Below are positions 35,806 through 44,360 of a stretch of DNA of 64,000 bases, piece by piece. Source of the DNA: Paenibacillus sanguinis 2301083 = DSM 16941 (lineage in GTDB: Bacteria > Bacillota > Bacilli > Paenibacillales > Paenibacillaceae); NCBI RefSeq assembly GCF_000374825.1, contig NZ_KB895392.1, positions 1 through 64,000 on the forward strand. Reading direction: 5' to 3'. The position numbers and the translations under genes are program-made. Positions within the stretch are counted from its first letter, which is position 1; the number at the start of each line of letters is the position of its first letter. Under the pieces are notes generated by a model, which worked only from the letters and a program-made list of their open reading frames with translations, did no database searches and was not told where the DNA came from.

Positions 35806-35873
35806 TTTGTCGGAAATTTCTTTGGGACAAGCTCCGGTATCTGACAAACTTTCCGCTTGCGGCCTCCTATAAT
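35806..35873 (+). promoter_or_regulatory. spoIIE promoter, Spo0A-dependent type
   Basis: CTGACA at 35841-35846 and TATAAT at 35868-35873 are separated by 21 bases, the long spacing that marks the Spo0A-activated sigma-A promoters of B. subtilis spoIIE and spoIIG. TTTGTCGGAA at 35806-35815 is one base from a full 0A box, and AGTTTGTCAG on the - strand overlaps the -35. The preceding stretch from the yabR terminator holds no other clear signal. Confidence 0.65.
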
Positions 35874-35912
35874 GGGACATACCTTAATAACTCTGGAAAA
35901 GGTGGTGCCGGG

Positions 35913-38414
35913 ATGTTGAGCAAGTGGAATATTACCCTGTTTATGGGGATGAGAAAAATGTGGGACCAAGGCGCGTGGAGAAAAGCGATAGCTGAACTGC
36001 CTGCCGTACAAAAAGTTGAGCACATGCTGAATGCCAACAAATGGAATGGATTGCTGATTATGATGAGCTTCCTGCTAGGTAAAGCCACCATCTTGGACGA
36101 GCTTGCTCCATTTGCTGTCGCTTTCTTCGCAGTCATGTTGTTTATGAGGGGGGACATCGCCTGGATTACAGGGGTAGCTATGCTGGCTGGCGCAGCGTTT
36201 GCGCCTGGTACTCAAGCTCATGTGCTGCAGATTTCCATCGAGCTGCTGATTTTTTATCTCATCCATCGGGGACTTGAATCGTTTGAACGGGCTGATATCT
36301 CCTATGCTCCGATCATGGTATTTACCAGTACCTTCTTTGTTGGATTATTCAGTGCGGTCATTGGTCCTTCATTGACGTGGTATGCCTTGACAATGACCAT
36401 TATGGATGCGTTGTTAAGCTTTGTGTTGACCTTGGTCTTTATTCAAGCGATCCCGGTGTTTACGCACAGGAAGAAGCACTATCAATTACGCGGCGAGGAG
36501 ATATTGTGTCTGGTTATTCTGCTAGCCTCGGTCATGACCGGGACGGTGGGCTGGGAGATTAGCGGATTGTCGGCGGAGCATGTGCTGTCGCGGTATTTGA
36601 TCTTATTATTTGCTTTTGTAGGGGGAGCGCCCTTGGGGGCGTCTGTCGGAGTGATTACCGGACTCATCCTGAGTCTGGCCGATACCGGAGCGTTATATCA
36701 GATGAGTCTGCTGGCATTCTCAGGACTGCTGGCCGGTATGCTGAAGGAAGGCCGCAAATGGGCGGTTGGATTCGGGATGCTGCTGGGTTCTTCTATTCTA
36801 TCTGTTCACATTGCCGGACCTGCTGATGTAATGTCCTCCACTTGGGAGAGTTGTGCCGCCGTGCTGTTCTTCTTGTTGACCCCAAAGAAAACGATCCAAA
36901 TTATTGCCGGGTATGTGCCCGGTACGCAGGAGCATGCCAAGACGCAGCATGAGTATGCCAAGCGGGTACGTGATATCACGGCAGAACGCGTGGCCCAATT
37001 CTCCCAGGTGTTCAAGCAGTTGGCGCGTAGCTTCGGACAGGTATCCAGCTCGGGGGAGATCGCCAAGCGGGGCGAGGAAATGGACCATTTCATGAATGCG
37101 GTGACAGAAGGAGCCTGCGCTACCTGCTTCCGGCGGAATACGTGCTGGGATGGGAAGTTCTATCAAACCTACAAGCTGATGACCGACATGATGACGGAGA
37201 TCGAGGAGAAGCCGGATATTACGTCCGCAGAGATTCCGGCAAAATGGACCAAGCTGTGCGTCAAGACGGACCAGGTGCTGGAAATTATGAAGCAGGAGTA
37301 CAGCCTGTATCAACATGATATGCACTGGAAACGGCAAATATACGATAGCCGCCAGCTTGTGGCCGAGCAGTTATCCGGTGTCTCGCAAGTGATGGAGGAT
37401 TTGGCGCGTGAGATTCAACGCGAAGGACAAGCGATGTACCGGCAGGAGGCGCAAATTCGCGAAGCGCTGGAGCAGATGGGCTTATCCATACATGGTATTG
37501 ATATCATCAATCTGGATCACGGCAATGTGGAAATTGAGATCGTGCATGCGTATACCCGAGGATATGATGAATGCCGGAAAATAATCGGTCCGCTGCTGTC
37601 TGATATTCTGGGAGAACATATTGCCGTCATGAACGAGACACTGCATAAGGGCAAGGATGGGCTGGCCACCGTGACCTTTGGCTCGGCCAAGACCTTTGAG
37701 ATTATGACCGGCGTAGCAGGAACCGCCAAGGGGGGCGATATTCTATCCGGGGACAGCTTCAGTGCCAAGGAACTGGGCAACGGCACTTTTGCGGTAGCGA
37801 TTAGCGATGGAATGGGTAATGGGGAACGGGCCAGGCTGGAGAGCAGTACCGCGTTGAATATTTTAGAGCAACTATTACAATCGGGAATGGAAGAGACACT
37901 GGCGATCAAATCGGTGAACTCGGTGCTGCTGCTGCGCTCGCCGGATGAGTTTTACGCTACGGTGGACATGGCGCTGATTGACCAGTACACCGCACGAACG
38001 ACATTTATGAAGATTGGCTCATCGCCGAGTTTTATCAAGCGGGGTCAGGAGGTCATTCCTATATCTGCGAGCAATCTGCCGATTGGCATTATTCAGGATA
38101 TCGAGGTGGATCTGGTATCGGTACAATTGTATCCTGGGGATACGTTGATTATGATGACCGATGGCATTTATGATGCACCAGGACCGGCTGTCAACAAGGA
38201 GCTGTGGATCAAACGGCTGATTCAGGAGATTGGAGCCGAGGAGCCACAAGAGATTGCCGATTGTCTGCTTGAGTCGGTCATTCGCTATCAAAAGAATGTA
38301 GTTCATGATGATATGACGGTTGTGGTGGCGACCATAGATCATTTTCGTCCGCAGTGGTCTACGCTGCATATTCCGGGCATCAGCCGCTTGGAGCGGCCGC
38401 GCACGGTCAGTTAG
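35913..38414 (+). CDS. spoIIE: Stage II sporulation protein E (SpoIIE)
   Basis: The 833-residue protein has three parts: an N-terminal region of about ten membrane segments (residues about 45-310), a central FtsZ-interaction and oligomerisation region, and a C-terminal PP2C phosphatase (about 600-820) with the metal-binding GDSFSAKELGNGTFAVAISD and DGMGNGERAR blocks and DDMTVVV near the end. SpoIIE dephosphorylates SpoIIAA to release sigma-F in the forespore and helps build the polar septum. AAAAGGTGG lies before the ATG at 35913; the frame is open upstream to 35772 but that part is the promoter. In B. subtilis tRNA genes follow; here a terminator and an inserted operon do. Confidence 0.97.
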   Translation: MLSKWNITLFMGMRKMWDQGAWRKAIAELPAVQKVEHMLNANKWNGLLIMMSFLLGKATILDELAPFAVAFFAVMLFMRGDIAWITGVAMLAGAAFAPGTQAHVLQISIELLIFYLIHRGLESFERADISYAPIMVFTSTFFVGLFSAVIGPSLTWYALTMTIMDALLSFVLTLVFIQAIPVFTHRKKHYQLRGEEILCLVILLASVMTGTVGWEISGLSAEHVLSRYLILLFAFVGGAPLGASVGVITGLILSLADTGALYQMSLLAFSGLLAGMLKEGRKWAVGFGMLLGSSILSVHIAGPADVMSSTWESCAAVLFFLLTPKKTIQIIAGYVPGTQEHAKTQHEYAKRVRDITAERVAQFSQVFKQLARSFGQVSSSGEIAKRGEEMDHFMNAVTEGACATCFRRNTCWDGKFYQTYKLMTDMMTEIEEKPDITSAEIPAKWTKLCVKTDQVLEIMKQEYSLYQHDMHWKRQIYDSRQLVAEQLSGVSQVMEDLAREIQREGQAMYRQEAQIREALEQMGLSIHGIDIINLDHGNVEIEIVHAYTRGYDECRKIIGPLLSDILGEHIAVMNETLHKGKDGLATVTFGSAKTFEIMTGVAGTAKGGDILSGDSFSAKELGNGTFAVAISDGMGNGERARLESSTALNILEQLLQSGMEETLAIKSVNSVLLLRSPDEFYATVDMALIDQYTARTTFMKIGSSPSFIKRGQEVIPISASNLPIGIIQDIEVDLVSVQLYPGDTLIMMTDGIYDAPGPAVNKELWIKRLIQEIGAEEPQEIADCLLESVIRYQKNVVHDDMTVVVATIDHFRPQWSTLHIPGISRLERPRTVS

Positions 38415-38418
38415 TCAA

Positions 38419-38452
38419 GAGCTTGGGGTGGAAAACCTCAAGCTCTTTTTTT
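38419..38452 (+). terminator. Intrinsic terminator after spoIIE
   Basis: AGAGCTTGGGGT starting at 38419 pairs with ACCTCAAGCTCT with one mismatch, followed by seven T residues. Confidence 0.92.
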
Positions 38453-38516
38453 GTCATAAGCTTGGTTCTAAATTGGGGGAGCAAGTTATAATAGAGACAG
38501 AAAGGGGCTTGAAGAA

Positions 38517-39428
38517 ATGAACTACGTTGTTGACACAGCGTTTGAGCCACGGTTCGAACTGCTTAGCAGCTTACATACCATGATTTGCCGTAAATCACAT
38601 AAAAAAATAGATATCTCCTCCAAATGGGTTAAGGACACACTGAATCAGCTAACCCCGGAATTTGCTACTTTGCTTGGCGAGGCAGAAATTGATAGCGACT
38701 GGAAGACAACCTACCTACTGAACTATGTCTGTCCGGGGGAGTTGTCTCCGGAAGGCTTCTTGGCTTGGCTTGAAGCTCAATCCCCAGGAGATTTGTACGA
38801 GCAGATTGCGGCATATAGCCAGCAATTTCCCAAGGATATGGGGGAGTTTCGCTCCCGTACTTTGAAATTACTGTCAGGCTGGAACGAGCAATATTTTTGC
38901 CGGCTGGACCCCACTGTACTGAGTGCTTTGCGTGAAGAGGTCGAACAACGGAAGAAAGAGCAACCTTCTATGAAGACGGATCAATTTGTAGACCGAACGA
39001 CAAACGGGCTGGCATTTAGGCCAAAAGAAGGCTTGGAGAGGCTGGTCTTAATCCCGCAATATCATTTTCAACCTATGAATGTCATTTATCATTTTGGTCA
39101 AGTCACTCTGTGTCACTACTCCGCAAGGATTTATTTAGGTGATGATAAGAACTTCCCTCCACAGGAGTACCGAATGATTCGTGCTTTGAGCGAGCAAAGT
39201 CGATTGAAAATTTTACGATATTTAAGTCAAGGCCCACGGACCTTTACCGAGATTGTTCGCCATTTGAAGCTATCCAAGGGGATTACGCATGATCATGTAT
39301 CCAAACTGCGGAGCGGAGGTTTTATCCGGGCCCACTTTGAAGGTGAGACGGTTGCTGAATATAGCCTGCGGCCCGAGATGCTAAGCGAGATGCATGGCAA
39401 ACTGATGGACTTTATCTTGACCAATTAG
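38517..39428 (+). CDS. ArsR-type helix-turn-helix regulator with a long N-terminal domain
   Basis: The 303-residue protein has an N-terminal domain of about 215 residues without a recognised motif (it resembles DUF5937-type regions) and a C-terminal ArsR-like winged helix (about 218-303): RMIRALSEQSRLKILRYLSQ, then a helix with LKLSKGITHDHVSKLRSGGF, and an EYSLRP wing. No Cys cluster for metal sensing is seen in the C-domain. It stands alone between terminators, directly upstream of an ABC transporter operon whose promoter carries two copies of a palindrome, so it is the likely regulator of that operon. GAAAGGGG precedes the ATG. It has no counterpart at this locus in B. subtilis. Confidence 0.8.
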   Translation: MNYVVDTAFEPRFELLSSLHTMICRKSHKKIDISSKWVKDTLNQLTPEFATLLGEAEIDSDWKTTYLLNYVCPGELSPEGFLAWLEAQSPGDLYEQIAAYSQQFPKDMGEFRSRTLKLLSGWNEQYFCRLDPTVLSALREEVEQRKKEQPSMKTDQFVDRTTNGLAFRPKEGLERLVLIPQYHFQPMNVIYHFGQVTLCHYSARIYLGDDKNFPPQEYRMIRALSEQSRLKILRYLSQGPRTFTEIVRHLKLSKGITHDHVSKLRSGGFIRAHFEGETVAEYSLRPEMLSEMHGKLMDFILTN

Positions 39429-39458
39429 CCATTATTTACAGATTGAAACGCATAAGTG

Positions 39459-39489
39459 ACTCTCTTCCGAGGACGGAAGGGAGTTTTTT
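39459..39489 (+). terminator. Intrinsic terminator after the regulator gene
   Basis: ACTCTCTTCC at 39459-39468 pairs with GGAAGGGAGT at 39475-39484 with one mismatch, followed by six T residues. Confidence 0.9.
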
Positions 39490-39494
39490 GTTTA

Positions 39495-39557
39495 TTCTCT
39501 ATATAAAGAAAAATAAAACAGTTCTCTATTTACAGAACATATAGAGTTGCGTATAAT
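39495..39557 (+). promoter_or_regulatory. Promoter of the ABC transporter operon with two palindromic operator copies
   Basis: TTTACA (39529-39534), 17 bases, TATAAT (39552-39557) form a strong sigma-A promoter. Two 16-base elements, 39495-39510 and 39522-39537, both fit the perfect dyad TTCTnTAnnTAnAGAA and agree at 14 of 16 positions. They are 27 bases apart, and the second covers the -35. Such a dyad is the form expected for an ArsR-family dimer. Confidence 0.75.
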
Positions 39558-39645
39558 ATTGAAATCATATAGCCTTGTTATCTTATCGGAATTTAAGAGT
39601 ATTGAATTTTGGAAATTAGCTTGCGAAAGGGGAAGAGTGAGGGAG

Positions 39646-41397
39646 ATGGACAGAAAAAGATCTACGGTATGGTTTACCATTATGCTGGTTGGGGTGCTGC
39701 TATTGTCGGCTTGCGCGAGTAAAGGGGGCAATTCTGCTGCACCGAACGCAGGAGCAATGCAAGCTCAAAATAGCCAAAATACAGCGGGGGAGACGGGCGG
39801 CGATACCGAGAATTTAACGGAGGATTTACAGCTTATTGCAGCTAGCGATCTATCCAAGCTACCCAACGTAGCCAAGGAGAGAACGGATACCATTATTGTC
39901 GGGTTAACTGATCCAAGTGGGGCATTCACTCCGTACTTCCAGCAAAGCGGCTACGATGGCAATGTTTCGTCTCTGCTGTATACGCCATTGGTTACCGTCG
40001 ATGATAGCGGCCTGCCTACACCGGGACTGGCGGAGAGCTGGGAGGTTTCATCCGATCAGCTTACCTATACCTTCCATTTACGTCAGGATTTAAAGTTCAG
40101 CGATGGGTCGCCACTAACCGCAGAGGATGTTGCGTTCACCTGGACCTTGTTGCATGACAAGTCTTATGATGGAGACTCTCAAATTCCGGCACTGGGTATT
40201 GAGGGTGGGGAGGATTACAAGTCCGGTACTGCCGATGGTATCTCTGGAATCACCATTACCGATCCGTTGACCGTTTCGGCCCAATTACAGAGTCCTAATG
40301 CGACCGCATTGGTTATTCTTGGCGGAGATATCTTGTCCAAGGCGTATTATGGCAAGGATTATACATTTGGTGAACTGGATTATATCAAGAAGCTACATGA
40401 GAAGCCGCTGGGCAACGGTCCCTATGTGCTGGAGAAGTTTATTCCCGGCCAAGAGGTTCGTTATGTAGCTAATGAGCACTATTATGCGGGACCTCCAAAA
40501 ACACCGCGCTTTATTTATAAAACCTCTGAAGGGGATGTGTGGCAGTATCTGGAGACAGGTGAAGTTGATTATTCTTCCTTCAGTGCAACTACGGAGAATA
40601 TTGAGAAATTAAAGAGCTTGGGTTTTGTTAATATTTTGCCGTATACGCCAAGCACCTATGGATATCTGCAATTAAATCTGGAACATGAACAGTTGAAGGA
40701 TAAGAGAGTAAGACAAGCGCTGGCAGTTGGCCTGGATCGTCAAAGTATCTATGTCGATGCTAACCAGGGGGCTGGCAGTGTGGCTAACATCCCGGCATCG
40801 CCAATCTCATGGGCTTACACCGAAGAGGGGATCAATAGCTATGCCTTTGATTCTCAGCAGGCGGGCCAACTGCTGGATGAGGCAGGGTGGACGGTAGGAG
40901 CGAACGGTATCCGTGAGAAGGATGGTCAGAAGCTGACGCTTCATTACCTGGGTTATAAGAATGCACAAAATGATATTTTTATCGCCGTCGCTACCGAGAA
41001 CCTGGCGGCCATCGGGGTTGATTTTCAACCTGAGGTCTTTGCCGACTTCAACGCATTAATCTCGAAGGTGGAAAGTGGAGATTATGATGTCGCTTCATTC
41101 TCAACACCGATGCTCACCGATCCTTCCGAGGGCGTGCAGAAGTTTGTGAACGGGGAAATTGAAGGGTATGACAATCCCAAGGTAAAAGAGTTGTACGACA
41201 AAGCCCTGGCTACCAGCGATATCGAGCAACGTAAAGCAGCATATCAGGAGCTATTCCAACTCCTTAATGATGAGTTGCCAGTGATATTCACGAACTACAA
41301 GAAGACGGTCTACGCCTACAATGGCCGGATCGAGAATTTATCTGTTAGTCCGTTTACGGGGCTCTCCTCCAGCCTGCCGAATTGGACTCTTAAATAA
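39646..41397 (+). CDS. ABC transporter substrate-binding lipoprotein (peptide/nickel type, family 5)
   Basis: The 583-residue protein has a lipoprotein signal peptide with lipobox LLSAC, then a Ser/Gly/Asn-rich linker, then a family-5 solute-binding fold. Visible signatures are LAESWEVSSDQLTYTFHLRQ, LKFSDGSPLTAEDVAFTW and the VRQALAVGLDRQSI block. It should catch a peptide or related ligand outside the membrane for the permeases that follow; the ligand is unknown. The ATG at 39646 gives a normal signal peptide and is preceded by GAAAGGGG and GAGGGAG; longer in-frame starts upstream overlap the promoter. A very stable hairpin separates it from the first permease gene. Confidence 0.9.
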   Translation: MDRKRSTVWFTIMLVGVLLLSACASKGGNSAAPNAGAMQAQNSQNTAGETGGDTENLTEDLQLIAASDLSKLPNVAKERTDTIIVGLTDPSGAFTPYFQQSGYDGNVSSLLYTPLVTVDDSGLPTPGLAESWEVSSDQLTYTFHLRQDLKFSDGSPLTAEDVAFTWTLLHDKSYDGDSQIPALGIEGGEDYKSGTADGISGITITDPLTVSAQLQSPNATALVILGGDILSKAYYGKDYTFGELDYIKKLHEKPLGNGPYVLEKFIPGQEVRYVANEHYYAGPPKTPRFIYKTSEGDVWQYLETGEVDYSSFSATTENIEKLKSLGFVNILPYTPSTYGYLQLNLEHEQLKDKRVRQALAVGLDRQSIYVDANQGAGSVANIPASPISWAYTEEGINSYAFDSQQAGQLLDEAGWTVGANGIREKDGQKLTLHYLGYKNAQNDIFIAVATENLAAIGVDFQPEVFADFNALISKVESGDYDVASFSTPMLTDPSEGVQKFVNGEIEGYDNPKVKELYDKALATSDIEQRKAAYQELFQLLNDELPVIFTNYKKTVYAYNGRIENLSVSPFTGLSSSLPNWTLK

Positions 41398-41403
41398 AAA
41401 AAT

Positions 41404-41442
41404 CCGCCCCCCCTCGCGTTGATGAACGCGCGAGGGGGGTGG
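41404..41442 (+). other. GC-rich hairpin between substrate-binding protein and permease genes
   Basis: CCGCCCCCCCTCGCGTT at 41404-41420 pairs with AACGCGCGAGGGGGGTGG at 41425-41442 with one bulge. No T run follows. Such hairpins inside ABC operons protect the upstream message or trim downstream transcription, so that binding protein is made in excess over membrane parts. Confidence 0.8.
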
Positions 41443-41461
41443 CTTGTCTAAGGAGCTACTT

Positions 41462-42418
41462 ATGAGCACTTACATCACCAAACGGTTGATCTACATGGCG
41501 GTCATTCTCCTTGCCGCTTCGTTGTTGATATTTTGTCTATATGCCCTGACCCCTGGGGATTTCATTAGCGGAAACATCAAGCTCACTCCTGAGAGAAAAG
41601 CCGAGCTCCGCGAGATTTATGGTCTCAACAAGCCTTTATTGGAGCGATATGCTACTTGGATGACCAACGCTTTTCATGGGAATTTTGGTTATTCGCTGGC
41701 TCAGCAACGACCGGTCTTGACCCTGTTTAACGATTATATTTGGAACTCTTTCTTACTAGCGGCGGTATCTACCTTTCTGACCTGGTTCATAGCGGTGGTT
41801 GTGGGCGTAGTGTCGGCCTATAAGCAGTATTCCTGGTTCGATACGTTGGTGCTTGTACTTATCTTCGCAGCCATGTCGCTACCGTCCTTTTTTATCGGCC
41901 TGTTTCTAATTAAGGTTCTTGCTGTGGACTTTAAATGGCTGCCGCCTGGGGGGATGCTGACCACGGGGAGTAATGCAACGGGGATGGCCTATATCAAGGA
42001 AGTCATTCATCATATGGCGCTGCCGGTCATCGTCATGACCATTCTGGGTGTAGGTTCATTGACACGGTATTTCCGTACCAACATGATCGAGGTGATCAAG
42101 CAGGACTATATAAGAACGGCCCGGGCTAAAGGGTTAAAGGAGGGCAAGGTGCTGTATCGCCATGCTTTGCGTAATGCCCTGCTTCCGGCCATAACCTTGG
42201 TTGGTTTTGAATTGCCCGCACTGTTTGGAGGCTCTTTAATTATAGAGAAAATCTTCAATTGGCCGGGAATTGGGCAGTTATATATGTCTTCCTTCTCCGT
42301 GAGGGATTATCCTCTCTTAATGGGGTTTACGATGCTGATTGCTATCCTGACCGTGATCGGGACCTTAATATCTGATCTTCTCTATCATCTCGCTGACCCG
42401 CGTGTCAGATTACATTAG
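41462..42418 (+). CDS. ABC transporter permease, DppB/OppB type
   Basis: The 318-residue protein has six membrane segments and the N-terminal YITKRLIYM and TPGDFI features of OppB-type permeases. The cytoplasmic EAA loop reads YIRTARAKGLKEGKVLYRHA. TAAGGAG lies before the ATG at 41462. It is followed after 12 bases by the second permease gene. Confidence 0.92.
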   Translation: MSTYITKRLIYMAVILLAASLLIFCLYALTPGDFISGNIKLTPERKAELREIYGLNKPLLERYATWMTNAFHGNFGYSLAQQRPVLTLFNDYIWNSFLLAAVSTFLTWFIAVVVGVVSAYKQYSWFDTLVLVLIFAAMSLPSFFIGLFLIKVLAVDFKWLPPGGMLTTGSNATGMAYIKEVIHHMALPVIVMTILGVGSLTRYFRTNMIEVIKQDYIRTARAKGLKEGKVLYRHALRNALLPAITLVGFELPALFGGSLIIEKIFNWPGIGQLYMSSFSVRDYPLLMGFTMLIAILTVIGTLISDLLYHLADPRVRLH

Positions 42419-42430
42419 GAGGGAGTCAAC

Positions 42431-43366
42431 ATGACACTAATGGAACCGCACACGGCGCGGGCAGCAGAATCACAGAAATCGGAAACAAGGTACAAGAAGC
42501 CATCGCTCTGGAAGCAAGCGCTACGCCATTTACTTCGCAACAAGCTGGCGGTGTCGGGCTTTATCGTTGTTGCCTTTATGTTCTTGGCTTGCTTTATCGG
42601 ACCCCTATTCTCGCCTTATGCCGACAATAAGATCAATATGTCCATCATGAACAAGCCGCCTAGCTGGCAGCATTGGTTAGGTACAGACAAGCTGGGAAGG
42701 GATGTGCTTACGCGTGTGCTGCAAGCGGGCAGAATTTCGCTTACCGTTGGCCTCGCTTCTATGGCGTTATCCGTTTTTCTTGGTACTTTGTTAGGGGCTC
42801 TCGCAGGATATTATCGCGGCATGGTAGATCAGATCATTATGAGAATAGCAGATCTGCTGCTAACCATTCCCGGTTTGCCGCTATTATTTATTTCCGGGGC
42901 CCTGCTATCCGAATGGAAAGTGCCTACAGACTACCGGATGTATATCGTCATGCTGATGTTAAGCCTGGTGAACTGGCCGGGGCTTGCCCGAATGATCCGG
43001 GGTCAATTGCTTAGCCTGCGGGAACAGGAATTCATGCATGCTGCGGTGGTGCTGGGACTTCGAGATCGCCGCAAGCTGCTTCATCATCTGCTGCCCAACC
43101 TGGTGCCGCTTATCATCGTCATGGCTACGCTTAATATTGGCGGAGCCATTCTCAGCGAATCGGTGTTAAGCTTCTTCGGACTTGGCGTTATGCCACCTAC
43201 GCCGACCTGGGGCAATATGATCGATGCCGCCAACAATATGATTGACTTCCAGCAACGGCCTTGGTTATGGATTCCGCCGGGACTATCCATCTTTGCTACC
43301 GTCATAGCTATTAATCTGTTTGGTGACGGGTTGCGGGACGTACTGGACCCCAAATTGAAGAGGTAG
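42431..43366 (+). CDS. ABC transporter permease, DppC/OppC type
   Basis: The 311-residue protein has an N-terminal cytoplasmic tail, the LRNKLAVSGFIVVAFMFLAC first membrane segment, the HWLGTDKLGRDVLTRVLQAG signature of OppC permeases and an EAA loop (EFMHAAVVLGLRDRRKLLHH). The heterodimer with the preceding permease would form the channel. TAGGAGGGAG precedes the ATG. Confidence 0.92.
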   Translation: MTLMEPHTARAAESQKSETRYKKPSLWKQALRHLLRNKLAVSGFIVVAFMFLACFIGPLFSPYADNKINMSIMNKPPSWQHWLGTDKLGRDVLTRVLQAGRISLTVGLASMALSVFLGTLLGALAGYYRGMVDQIIMRIADLLLTIPGLPLLFISGALLSEWKVPTDYRMYIVMLMLSLVNWPGLARMIRGQLLSLREQEFMHAAVVLGLRDRRKLLHHLLPNLVPLIIVMATLNIGGAILSESVLSFFGLGVMPPTPTWGNMIDAANNMIDFQQRPWLWIPPGLSIFATVIAINLFGDGLRDVLDPKLKR

Positions 43367-43376
43367 GTGAACAATC

Positions 43377-44360
43377 ATGTCAGCTTTGCTAAAGATCGAA
43401 GGATTAAGCACGCATTTCATCACGGAAGAAGGCCGAATCAAGGCGGTTGACGAGGTGAGCCTGCGAATTCTCCAAGGCGAAACCGTCTGTATTGTCGGTG
43501 AATCCGGCTGTGGTAAGAGTGTTACGGCTATGTCCGTAATGGGACTGCTGCAAGGTGGGCTTGGCGTAGCCATTGACGGGCGAATTACCTTCCAGGACAC
43601 CGACTTGCTATCTCTGGACAAAGCCGAGATCAGAGCGATTCGCGGTCATGAGATTGCCATGATCTTTCAGGAGCCGATGTCTTCGTTAAATCCGGTGTTG
43701 ACCATTGGTGAACAGTTAATCGAGCCGATGATGGAGCACCTGAAGCTAAGTAAAAAAGTAGCAAGGGAACGGGCGACTGCACTTATTGAACAAGTGGGGA
43801 TTTCGCGTTCCAAGCAGATCATGAATAGTTACCCCCATGAGCTGAGTGGAGGTATGCTGCAACGGATTATGATTGCTATGGCGATCTCTTGTGGCCCCAA
43901 GCTCTTGATTGCCGACGAGCCAACCACGGCCCTCGATGTTACGATTCAGGCGCAGATTCTGGATATGCTGCGTCAAATCAAGGAGGAGTCGGGCATGGCG
44001 ATTCTGCTGATTACGCACGATCTGGGTGTCGTTGCCGAAATGGCTGACTATGTCGTCGTGATGTATGCCGGCAAGATTGTGGAGGAGGGCGAAGTGACCA
44101 AGCTGTTCGAAGACCCAAAGCACCCATATACGCAAGGTCTTTTGAGGTCCAAGCCTGTGCTGGGCCAGCGGCAGGAGGAATTATTCTCTATCCCTGGCCA
44201 GGTGCCTAATTTATTGGAATTACAGCCGTCTTGCTATTTCCACGACCGCTGCGAACATTGTATGGCGATTTGCCGGATGCAGGAGCCGGAGCTAGGCGCG
44301 GTGGGTCATCAGCAGAAGGCGGCCTGCTGGCTATATGGGGAGGTAGCACATCATGGCTGA
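43377..44360 (+). CDS. ABC transporter ATP-binding protein, DppD/OppD type
   Basis: The 327-residue ATPase has Walker A GESGCGKSVT, the Q-loop MIFQEPMSSLNPVLTIGEQL, the signature LSGGMLQRIMIAMAI, Walker B LLIADEPTTALDVT and the H-loop ITHDLGVV. The C-terminal oligopeptide/dipeptide extension carries four Cys residues (C at SCYFHDRC, EHC and ICRMQEP), typical of OppD/F-type subunits, which may hold an iron-sulphur cluster. It overlaps the next gene by eight bases. Confidence 0.93.
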   Translation: MSALLKIEGLSTHFITEEGRIKAVDEVSLRILQGETVCIVGESGCGKSVTAMSVMGLLQGGLGVAIDGRITFQDTDLLSLDKAEIRAIRGHEIAMIFQEPMSSLNPVLTIGEQLIEPMMEHLKLSKKVARERATALIEQVGISRSKQIMNSYPHELSGGMLQRIMIAMAISCGPKLLIADEPTTALDVTIQAQILDMLRQIKEESGMAILLITHDLGVVAEMADYVVVMYAGKIVEEGEVTKLFEDPKHPYTQGLLRSKPVLGQRQEELFSIPGQVPNLLELQPSCYFHDRCEHCMAICRMQEPELGAVGHQQKAACWLYGEVAHHG

